Part shown: one piece after another, positions 7,658 through 13,364 of the stretch | How the letters are laid out: every line of letters begins with the position of its first letter | How positions within the stretch are numbered: position 1 is the first letter of the stretch | Source: CAZNVB01 sp964651495 | GTDB taxonomy: Bacteria; Acidobacteriota; Aminicenantia; Aminicenantales; UBA8522 | Direction of reading: 5' to 3' | Assembly: GCA_964651495.1 (NCBI GenBank) | Contig: CAZYWP010000087.1 | Coordinates: 1-13,364 of the forward strand | Length of the DNA: 13,364 bases | Notes under the pieces: generated by a model | Told to the model about the DNA's origin: nothing | Seen by the model: only the letters and a program-made list of their open reading frames with translations | Databases searched by the model: none | Program-made: the position numbers and the translations under genes

Positions 7658-7663
7658 TAATAT
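7658..7663 (+). promoter_or_regulatory. Candidate -10 element for the HprK-like/ComA pair
   Basis: TAATAT matches the -10 consensus well (5 of 6) and would start transcription about 14 nt before the ATG at 7684. The -35 is poor: TTGCTT at 7631-7636 is 21 bp away, too far for a standard promoter, and the correctly spaced hexamer TTTCTA is weak. A weak GAAGGG around 7671-7676 could serve as ribosome binding site. Confidence 0.25.
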
Positions 7664-7683
7664 ACAGCGCGAAGGGCTGCGGC

Positions 7684-8679
7684 ATGAGCGAGATGGTTTT
7701 TCGAACCGGAGTGCGGATCTTGGAGGCGACGGTGGCCTTGGCCGGCAACCGGAAGTCTCTTCTGCCCTACCTTCCACCTCCTCTTGAAGTCAAATCGCTT
7801 CTGACCGATTTCAGGGCAGTCGACCGGATTCCGTACTCGTCCCGGGCGGACGGCCGAATCACGGTCAGGGACAGGCCCGGCGTCAGGCCGTCCTATCACC
7901 TCTCTGGAACACGGGCCGTTTTTTACGGGCCTTTTGTCGAGCTGACACGGAAGGCTTCCGACCTGCGCTTCAGCCTCTGGGGCAACCAGGGATTCCTCTA
8001 CCGGTTCACCCTGATGCTCCTCGAGCTCAAGCACGGCATCTTCAGCCTCCACGCCTGCGCGCTTTACCAGCCGCAGCGACACCGGCTCTTTGTCGTCGCC
8101 GGGGGCGCGGGGAGCGGCAAGACGGTGTTCCTTCTCAGCGGCCTGGAGCGGAGGATGGCCCTTTTTTCGACGGAAACCGTCCACTTCCGGAAAGTCCGGG
8201 GCCGTTTCCACTGGTTCAAGGGCTCTCTTGTGGACAACGTCAGGATCGGGACGCTGCGGCGCCATTTCCCGGGGTTTTTGCCCGGAGCTTCGGGCGGAAG
8301 CTCGGGGACTGAATGGCAGACGAAAATTGCGCTCGACCTGTCCTCTTTCGGATGGCCCGGGGACCGCCTGGTCGAGCCTGAGACGGTCATCCTCTTCCCG
8401 CGGATCGAGGAGGGCCGGGAGGAATTTATCATCTCGCCCTTCCACGATTACCGCCAAACGGCCAAATCCCTCTTCGACAACGTGACCGAGAAGATCGCTG
8501 AGAGTGTCGTCCTTTATGACCGGCTTCCCGTGCTGGGGCTGGACCGGACAGACCTTGCCCAAGAGCGCTGGCGGACCGGAGAGGCTCTGGCCCGGAATTC
8601 CAATACTGTTTTCTGCGCCTCGGTCCTGGCGAGCCCCCGCTGCTGCTGGGGGGACCTTCTGGACCGGGAATTCTTATGA
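7684..8679 (+). CDS. HPr kinase-like P-loop protein
   Basis: A 331-residue soluble protein with no signal peptide or membrane segment. The centre resembles the C-terminal domain of HPr kinase/phosphorylase. A conserved-type His (H123 in SLHACAL) lies just before the Walker A loop GGAGSGKT (140-147), and a short strand (AFSTE-like, L160-FSTE-164) sits where HprK has its acidic DD motif. There is no HprK N-terminal domain and no downstream HprK signature that I can recognise, so a true role on HPr is unlikely. HprK-like proteins of this kind occur beside small-molecule and peptide-modification genes. The next gene (ComA) overlaps it by 4 bp (ATGA), so the two are probably translated together. 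It may phosphorylate or dephosphorylate a small molecule or protein linked to ComA. Fold fairly sure; function unknown. Confidence 0.75.
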   Translation: MSEMVFRTGVRILEATVALAGNRKSLLPYLPPPLEVKSLLTDFRAVDRIPYSSRADGRITVRDRPGVRPSYHLSGTRAVFYGPFVELTRKASDLRFSLWGNQGFLYRFTLMLLELKHGIFSLHACALYQPQRHRLFVVAGGAGSGKTVFLLSGLERRMALFSTETVHFRKVRGRFHWFKGSLVDNVRIGTLRRHFPGFLPGASGGSSGTEWQTKIALDLSSFGWPGDRLVEPETVILFPRIEEGREEFIISPFHDYRQTAKSLFDNVTEKIAESVVLYDRLPVLGLDRTDLAQERWRTGEALARNSNTVFCASVLASPRCCWGDLLDREFL

Positions 8680-9503
8680 TGGAGCTCAAAATGACCCAAA
8701 AAGCATGGGAGGGCGCTTTCCTCATCCCCTGTCCGGGGAGAAACTCCAAGCCCAGGACCACCGGCCTGACCATGGTGATCGACAAAGGCCTGGGCAATCA
8801 CGTCCTCGAGGATTTGATCGAGATGGCCGGCGACTACATCGACGTCGTCAAGCTGACCTTCGGCACTTCAGCCTTCAATGACCGTGAGGTGCTGGAGAAG
8901 AAAGTCCGGCTGATCGTCTCGAGCGGAATCGACGTCATGCCGGGAGGGACCTTCCTCGAGGTCGCTCTCTGGCAGAGCAGGCTGGAAGCGTATCTGGAAC
9001 GGGCCCGGGAGCTGGGCTTTACGGCCATCGAAATCTCGGATGGGACGATTGAATTCAGCCCGGAAAAACGCCGCGAGGCGCTCAAAAGAGCGCTCGGCCT
9101 GGGGTTCAAAGTCATTACCGAGGTCGGAAAAAAGGACCCCGGCGAAACGCCTCCCATCGAGGTCATCCACCGTCTCATCAGCGAGGACCTGGCCGGCGGC
9201 GCCTTCAAGGTCATCATCGAGGCCCGGGAAGCCGGGCGGGGAGTCGGGATATTCGATAAAGACGGGAAAACGAAGCAGCATGAAATCGATCAGATCCTGG
9301 CCGGAGTGGCCGAAGTCGATGACCTCATCTGGGAAGCGCCCCTGAAGAATCAGCAGCAGGACCTCATCCTGAGGTTCGGCCTCAACGTCAACCTGGGGAA
9401 TATCCCCCCCGAGGAAGTCCTGGCCCTGGAAGCGCTCCGGCAGGGTCTGCGCGGCGATACCCTGAAGCGGGCCTACCTTCAGTCCTGCTCTTCCAAGAGC
9501 TGA
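8676..9503 (+). CDS. Phosphosulfolactate synthase (ComA) family protein
   Basis: A 275-residue cytosolic TIM-barrel protein of the ComA family. Characterised members add sulfite to phosphoenolpyruvate to give (2R)-phospho-3-sulfolactate, the first step of coenzyme M synthesis in methanogens, and also occur in Bacillus (spore sulfolactate) and Xanthobacter. Family motifs seen: KPRTTGLTMVIDKGLG (25-40), DYIDVVKLTFGTSA (53-66), GGTFLEVA (90-97), AIEISDGTIE (117-126), KVITEVGKKD (145-154), EAREAGRGVGIFD (182-194) and a C-terminal FGLNVNLGNI (234-243). No ComB, ComC, ComD or ComE is visible nearby, so coenzyme M synthesis is not supported here. The start at 8676 overlaps the HprK-like stop. An alternative ATG at 8691 has GGAG 6 nt upstream and would give 270 residues. 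The 3' end overlaps the convergent glycosidase by 25 bp. Confidence 0.9.
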   Translation: MMELKMTQKAWEGAFLIPCPGRNSKPRTTGLTMVIDKGLGNHVLEDLIEMAGDYIDVVKLTFGTSAFNDREVLEKKVRLIVSSGIDVMPGGTFLEVALWQSRLEAYLERARELGFTAIEISDGTIEFSPEKRREALKRALGLGFKVITEVGKKDPGETPPIEVIHRLISEDLAGGAFKVIIEAREAGRGVGIFDKDGKTKQHEIDQILAGVAEVDDLIWEAPLKNQQQDLILRFGLNVNLGNIPPEEVLALEALRQGLRGDTLKRAYLQSCSSKS

Positions 9504-11839
9504 ATCAATACCGTATGGTCCCCTTCCGGCAGGTCAAACTTATGGGACCATCCCCTGAAGACTCTCCTGACCTGGCCGTCCAGCAGGAGCTGGTATTTTG
9601 CCTTTTTCAGGAATTTGACTTCGATTTCCCGCTTTTTCAGCGACTTGAATTCGAAAGAAACCTCGTTCTCCGAGTAGAGGAAGCGGCGGAAGACGGAGCT
9701 GCCGTCCGCTCTGATGATCTCTTTTTCTTCCTCGGTCAGCTTGACCTGGGAAGGCGAGATCTCCACTTGATAATGCCGCCCCTGGATGGAAAGGCGGGAG
9801 AGCTTTCCCTTTTGTTCCGGGCTGAGGATCCCGAACCGGAATCCCTCCCAGGGCGTGAAATCCATATACTCTTCCATGGCCACTAGGGCGAAAAGGGGGC
9901 CCCGGCTCTGGTACCTCTCCCCCCCGGCCTCGCCCGTACGGGAATCGAAGTTCTCCGGGCAGAGCTGGAAATTCTTCCAGCTGCGCAGGAACAGGTCCGA
10001 GCTCTTGCTGGCGAACTCGGTGGCCACGGCGTCAAAACCGAAGGCTTTCAGGCCCTGATAGACAAGATAGTTCGTCGGCGGACAGATTGCCCCCCGCCAG
10101 TAATGCTGTTCTTTGAAGAGGGGGTCATCGCGTGAGATCGTGGGCACGACATAGTCCCCCCAGAACTCCTTGGGGTTGAGCAGTCTCCTCATCATCTGCA
10201 GCGCCCTTTTCTCGTCCGGTATCCGGGCCAGGAGCGGATAGAAGTTGGAGGCGGCTTTACGTGGCGAGAAGCGGCCGTTCCAGTGCCGGTCGAAAAAAAA
10301 CCCTTCTCTCTCATTCCAGAGAAGTCTGTTGATGAGTTCTTTCATCTCTTCGTATTCCTGGAGATAGGAGGAGTAGTCTTCCGGCAGGTCCAGGAAATCG
10401 GCCATCTGGGCCAGGCAGTAGGCGTCCAGGGCGTAGAGGCTGTTGAGGTCGACGCAATTCATGGTCAGCGTGCCCGCTTCCTCGTCGAACGAAGCCTCTT
10501 CCCAATTGGGTAGGTCGTCCTGCCCCGACTCCCACATGGCGCGCTGTTTTCCGCTCGCGTTCGCCTCCCGGGGAGGGACTGCAGCAGCCACGAGCTCGGT
10601 GTCCGAGCCCCATTCGAGCAGCCCGTCGCCGTTTCCATCCCGCCGCGGCTGTCCGCCGGGTCCAGGCGCCTTCCAGAAGGCGTGCCACTTTTTGAGATAA
10701 GGATAGGCGGTCCTGAGGAAGTCGCGGTCGCCCGATTTGCCGAAAAGCTTCAAGACGACGTAGCTCCCGATCGGGGGCTGTGAGCGGTCGGGAGTGCCGC
10801 CAAAACGGCCACGCCAGTTGGGGATGTTGCCGTTGGGGTACTGTGTCTCCAGGACAGCCCGGATGATGTCCCGGACGTGGCGCTGGCTTTCGATCGAAAC
10901 CTCCAGCGCGCTAAAAAAGGAGTCCCACCCGAAAATGGTCCAGTGGTCCAGTGTGCCGTTGGGCTGAGCGAATATCCAGGGGCGAGCGGCCGGGCTGTAG
11001 AGCCGGTGCTGGTCGGGCTGGTAGAGGATCAGCCAAAAGAGATTGTTGGTGATCGCCTCGGCGGCCCCTTTGAAAAGGCCGTCGATCTTCACCCTCTTGC
11101 TCTTGTACCTTTCCTCCTCGTCGCGCAGGAAGGCGTCAATCGTCTTTGTATTTTTGTAGCGGTAGATCTGATTGCTCAGGGTTCTCTGATCATCGCCCAC
11201 TCCGGCGACGAAATAGAGATCCCGCTTTTCCTCCATGGAATACGAGAGGACGGGATTCTCGATTTCCTCCAGCCCGGGGGACTCCCCTCTCCGGTCAGTC
11301 CAGAAAAGATAGTATTGCTTTTTGCCGTTTGCGTTTTCTCCCTGGACCTGGCCATCGGGCAGAACCCGGTATCTTCCCCTGAGGTCCCAGGGAAAATTAT
11401 GCTCGACCTGCAGGAGGATGTTTTTTGGCGCCCGGATGCGGCCGATGACGGATCTTTCGTCCTGCCGGCACCACTCCAGTGTCAGCGTGTCGGCCCGGGG
11501 GGACGGCTTGATCAAGACCGGGGTCTGTTCCTTCTGCTTGAAAGGATGGCTCAGGTCGGCCCTGACCCGGGAGTACTGACCGTCGGGAGAATGCGGGCCG
11601 ACCTCGGAGATGAGATAGAAGAAATCGCTGCCTTCGGCAGTCTGGCCGTCCTTCAGGATCTTGAGCCGGAAGGCGAAGACGGCGTCCTTGGAGACGGCCA
11701 GGACAAGTCCGAACCACTCTCCGCCCTCCAGGGCTCCGATGTAGATGTCCTTCCAGGGATAATAGACCTCGCCCTGCAGCCGAGGGAGCGCGGCCGAGAT
11801 TAGGAAAAAACATATAAGACAAGCGAGTCGTTTCTTCAT
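9479..11839 (-). CDS. Secreted GH63/mannosylglycerate-hydrolase-like glycosidase
   Basis: A 786-residue exported protein. It has a signal peptide (about 1-23), an N-terminal beta region (about 25-245), an (alpha/alpha)6-barrel (about 250-665) and a C-terminal beta region (about 670-784). Barrel motifs match the GH63/trehalase-like group: FGWDSFF (303-309), WESGQDDLPNW (436-446) with the expected acid D441 in ESGxD, HYWRGAICPPTNYL (579-592), and CPENFD (627-632) with E629 as expected general base. A DGNGDGLLEWGSD stretch (401-413) looks like a metal-binding loop. Relatives cut alpha-glucosides, trehalose or mannosyl/glucosylglycerate; the substrate here is unknown. The start at 11839 was chosen because it gives a normal signal peptide and a roughly 36-nt leader from the promoter at 11882-11910. 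An in-frame ATG at 11869 would add ten residues. No strong Shine-Dalgarno at either. It is a single gene with no partner in its direction. Confidence 0.85.
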   Translation of the reverse strand: MKKRLACLICFFLISAALPRLQGEVYYPWKDIYIGALEGGEWFGLVLAVSKDAVFAFRLKILKDGQTAEGSDFFYLISEVGPHSPDGQYSRVRADLSHPFKQKEQTPVLIKPSPRADTLTLEWCRQDERSVIGRIRAPKNILLQVEHNFPWDLRGRYRVLPDGQVQGENANGKKQYYLFWTDRRGESPGLEEIENPVLSYSMEEKRDLYFVAGVGDDQRTLSNQIYRYKNTKTIDAFLRDEEERYKSKRVKIDGLFKGAAEAITNNLFWLILYQPDQHRLYSPAARPWIFAQPNGTLDHWTIFGWDSFFSALEVSIESQRHVRDIIRAVLETQYPNGNIPNWRGRFGGTPDRSQPPIGSYVVLKLFGKSGDRDFLRTAYPYLKKWHAFWKAPGPGGQPRRDGNGDGLLEWGSDTELVAAAVPPREANASGKQRAMWESGQDDLPNWEEASFDEEAGTLTMNCVDLNSLYALDAYCLAQMADFLDLPEDYSSYLQEYEEMKELINRLLWNEREGFFFDRHWNGRFSPRKAASNFYPLLARIPDEKRALQMMRRLLNPKEFWGDYVVPTISRDDPLFKEQHYWRGAICPPTNYLVYQGLKAFGFDAVATEFASKSSDLFLRSWKNFQLCPENFDSRTGEAGGERYQSRGPLFALVAMEEYMDFTPWEGFRFGILSPEQKGKLSRLSIQGRHYQVEISPSQVKLTEEEKEIIRADGSSVFRRFLYSENEVSFEFKSLKKREIEVKFLKKAKYQLLLDGQVRRVFRGWSHKFDLPEGDHTVLIQLLEEQD

Positions 11840-11881
11840 CGATTTCTTTCGACCGTCGAGCCCCGGCATGTTTCCATTCTT

Positions 11882-11910
11882 AATTTAAGACAAACGCCGC
11901 TATAAATCAA
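11882..11910 (-). promoter_or_regulatory. Promoter for the glycosidase gene
   Basis: On the minus strand TTGATT (11905-11910) and TAAATT (11882-11887) are separated by 17 bp. The expected start of transcription is near 11875, which leaves about 36 nt before the ATG at 11839 and only about 6 nt before the alternative ATG at 11869. Confidence 0.5.
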
Positions 11911-11990
11911 CGGTGAGAAGATTCTACCCGCTCTGCGACCACCGCCGTGCCAGCCGCGCCAATATACTCATCCGGGCTGACCATTCGGGA

Positions 11991-12020
11991 TTTGGAGATC
12001 GTGAGTTGTTCGGCTAAAAT
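11991..12020 (+). promoter_or_regulatory. Candidate promoter for the DUF362 gene
   Basis: TAAAAT at 12015-12020 is a good -10. The upstream hexamer is weak (TTTGGA at 11991-11996, or TTGGAG one base on). The predicted start of transcription, about 12027, is 2 nt before the ATG at 12029. A GAGGG at 12021-12025 would then lie upstream of the transcript start, so the message may be leaderless. Confidence 0.4.
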
Positions 12021-12028
12021 GAGGGCTC

Positions 12029-13261
12029 ATGGACCGGCCGAAAGTCGCTGTTGTTAGATGCCCCGGTTATCGAGCCGAATTCCTGTCCGCGGCCCTCGGA
12101 CGGGCTCTGGAATTGATCGGAGGTCTGGGCCGCATCCTCAACCCCCGGGCCAGAGTGTTCGTCAAGGTCAACCATCTTTCTTCGTTCGCTCCTCCCGAGC
12201 GGGCGATCAACACGCAACCCGATTTTGTGCGGCAGACGGTCCAAGTTCTGCTCGATCACGGCGCCGAGGTCACTGTGGGTGATGACATCGCTTCGACCGG
12301 CGATGACGGGTTTGTGGCGACCGGGTACCGCCGCGTCTGCGCGGATTTGGGAGTCCGGCTGGTCAACCTGAAAGAAACCGGTTTCGCCGAAGTGGCCATC
12401 CGGGGATCTGTCCTGGACCGGGCTTACATCGCGCGGCCCGTCCTCGAGGCCGACTTCCTGGTCAACCTCCCCAAGCTCAAGACCCACTCTTTCGCCGTCT
12501 TCAGCGGGGCGGTGAAAAACATGTACGGCGTGATCCCGCTGGGGCTGCGGCACGATTTTCACCGCCGCTATATCCGCAACGATGTCTTTTCCCAAATGCT
12601 CGTCGACCTGTTTTCCGCGGTTCCGCCGCACCTGACCGTAATGGATGCCGTCGTCGGGATGGAGGGCGAAGGCCCTTCGGGAGGCAAACCCAAGCCCATC
12701 GGGCTCATCCTGGCCGGCGTCGATGGCGTGGCCGTGGACGCGGTCGCCACAAAGATCGTCGGCTACGATCCCGCCGAGGTCTTCACCACGGCTCACGCCG
12801 GGGACAGGAAAATCGGAGTCGCGGACCTCCGCCAGATCGACGTCGTCGGTGAGCGCATCCAGGATGTTGCAGTCAAGGATTTCCGGCCCTCGGCGGCGGC
12901 TGTGAAACTGTTCCGAAAAAAAATTCCCTCGCTCTTGTATGCCCTTATTCAGGACAAGCTCGTCCTCATCCCGGAAGTGCTTCCGGATGTCTGCGCCGCC
13001 TGTCAGGAATGCGTCCGTATCTGCCCCCGGGGCGCCGTGCGTCTTGTCGGGCGGGCGGCTTGGGTCGATGAGGAAGAATGTATTCACTGCCTCTGTTGCC
13101 ACGAGGTCTGCCCCCACCTGGCCATCCGTTTGAAACAGCTCCCTGTGGGCCGGCTGATCAGGATGGGAAGCGGCGCCGGCCGCAGACTTAAGGCTCTATT
13201 TCGGAGGGCCGCCGGCGGGAGAGGCGAGGGCCCCAGAGACGCTCTTCGGAATTCTTCTTAG
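12029..13261 (+). CDS. DUF362 protein with two [4Fe-4S] ferredoxin motifs
   Basis: A 410-residue soluble protein. The DUF362 domain (about 5-285) shows its usual landmarks: FVKVNHL (44-50), the NLPKLKTH stretch (146-153), GAVKNMYGVIP (160-170) and MDAVVGMEG (205-213). The C-terminus has two complete ferredoxin motifs of the CxxCxxCxxxCP type: C322, C325, C328, C332 and C351, C354, C357, C361, enough for two [4Fe-4S] clusters. A basic tail (about 376-400) follows. No signal peptide or twin-arginine motif is visible, so it is probably cytosolic. DUF362-ferredoxin fusions are widespread in anaerobes and are thought to be electron-transfer proteins, but no biochemical role is settled. The ATG at 12029 follows a -10 hexamer by 8 nt. 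It appears to be a single gene, followed by a hairpin. Domain call is sure; function is unknown. Confidence 0.9.
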   Translation: MDRPKVAVVRCPGYRAEFLSAALGRALELIGGLGRILNPRARVFVKVNHLSSFAPPERAINTQPDFVRQTVQVLLDHGAEVTVGDDIASTGDDGFVATGYRRVCADLGVRLVNLKETGFAEVAIRGSVLDRAYIARPVLEADFLVNLPKLKTHSFAVFSGAVKNMYGVIPLGLRHDFHRRYIRNDVFSQMLVDLFSAVPPHLTVMDAVVGMEGEGPSGGKPKPIGLILAGVDGVAVDAVATKIVGYDPAEVFTTAHAGDRKIGVADLRQIDVVGERIQDVAVKDFRPSAAAVKLFRKKIPSLLYALIQDKLVLIPEVLPDVCAACQECVRICPRGAVRLVGRAAWVDEEECIHCLCCHEVCPHLAIRLKQLPVGRLIRMGSGAGRRLKALFRRAAGGRGEGPRDALRNSS

Positions 13262-13279
13262 TGATATTAACTTCCCCTA

Positions 13280-13303
13280 CCCCTTCTAGCCAATTAGAAG
13301 GGG
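13280..13303 (+). terminator. Perfect 9-bp hairpin after the DUF362 gene (possible terminator)
   Basis: CCCCTTCTA (13280-13288) and TAGAAGGGG (13295-13303) pair perfectly around the loop GCCAAT, starting 18 nt after the stop codon. Position and stem suit a transcription terminator, but there is no T-tract on either strand, so it is not a classic intrinsic terminator. Confidence 0.4.
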
Positions 13304-13364
13304 CCCTAAACAGGTAAGCGTCTCTGGCATGGTCGGAGGAAGTCCGTCGAAGACTGAGCGGGCA
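13304..13364. other. Unassigned right edge of the window
   Basis: Sixty-one bases with no supported gene. An ATG at 13329 begins an open frame that runs off the window after twelve codons, but it has no ribosome binding site. The segment AGCGTCTCTGG (13317-13327) is the exact reverse complement of 13233-13243 inside the end of the DUF362 gene. Confidence 0.3.

Noticed and set aside
7648..8562. Open frame of 304 codons on the - strand
   Set aside because: Antisense to the HprK-like gene, which has a clear Walker A motif; the shadow is rich in Pro, Arg and Asp without motifs.
8676..9503. Coenzyme M biosynthesis cluster
   Set aside because: Only the ComA homologue is present. None of the other coenzyme M genes is visible and bacterial ComA homologues occur outside that pathway.
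10877..11803. Open frame of 308 codons on the + strand
   Set aside because: Antisense to the N-terminal part of the secreted glycosidase; no start signal and no recognisable motifs.
12014..13117. Open frame of 367 codons on the - strand
   Set aside because: Antisense to the DUF362-ferredoxin gene; its translation has no family motif and it has no ribosome binding site.

Overview
This is a GC-rich, densely packed bacterial window with no rRNA, tRNA, CRISPR array or recognisable mobile element. It carries eight protein-coding genes. The mix (several exported amidohydrolases in tandem, a secreted (alpha/alpha)6-barrel glycosidase, a DUF362-ferredoxin protein, a bacterial ComA-like enzyme and an HprK-like ATPase) resembles uncultured Acidobacteriota or Aminicenantes-type genomes. 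That placement is inferred from gene content only. A run of exactly 100 Ns points to a scaffolded draft or metagenome assembly.

Layout. 1-150: leader region with a good promoter. 151-1341 (+): MFS transporter of the fosmidomycin-resistance type. 1328-7487 (-): an operon of four exported amidohydrolase-superfamily proteins, transcribed from a strong-looking promoter near 7556-7585. In transcription order these are a degenerate amidohydrolase with an extra C-terminal beta domain (A), a catalytically complete amidohydrolase interrupted by the N gap (B), a second degenerate amidohydrolase that has lost its HxH motif (C), and an N-acyl-D-amino-acid deacylase-like enzyme (D). Genes within the operon are 11 bp apart or closer, or overlap.

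7684-9503 (+): an HprK-like P-loop protein overlapping by 4 bp with a phosphosulfolactate synthase (ComA) homologue. 9479-11839 (-): a secreted GH63/mannosylglycerate-hydrolase-like glycosidase, convergent with and overlapping the ComA gene. 12029-13261 (+): a DUF362 protein with two C-terminal [4Fe-4S] ferredoxin motifs, followed by a perfect 9-bp hairpin.

How it may work together. The operon looks like a periplasmic or extracellular peptide or N-acyl-amino-acid degrading set, in which A and C may be non-catalytic partners of B. The HprK-like/ComA pair is probably a separate unit linked to PEP-derived sulfonate chemistry. The most interesting points are the one-active/two-degenerate amidohydrolase cassette and the HprK-like/ComA coupling. 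The N gap is most likely an unmerged contig overlap: collapsing it restores one in-frame gene of 426 residues.
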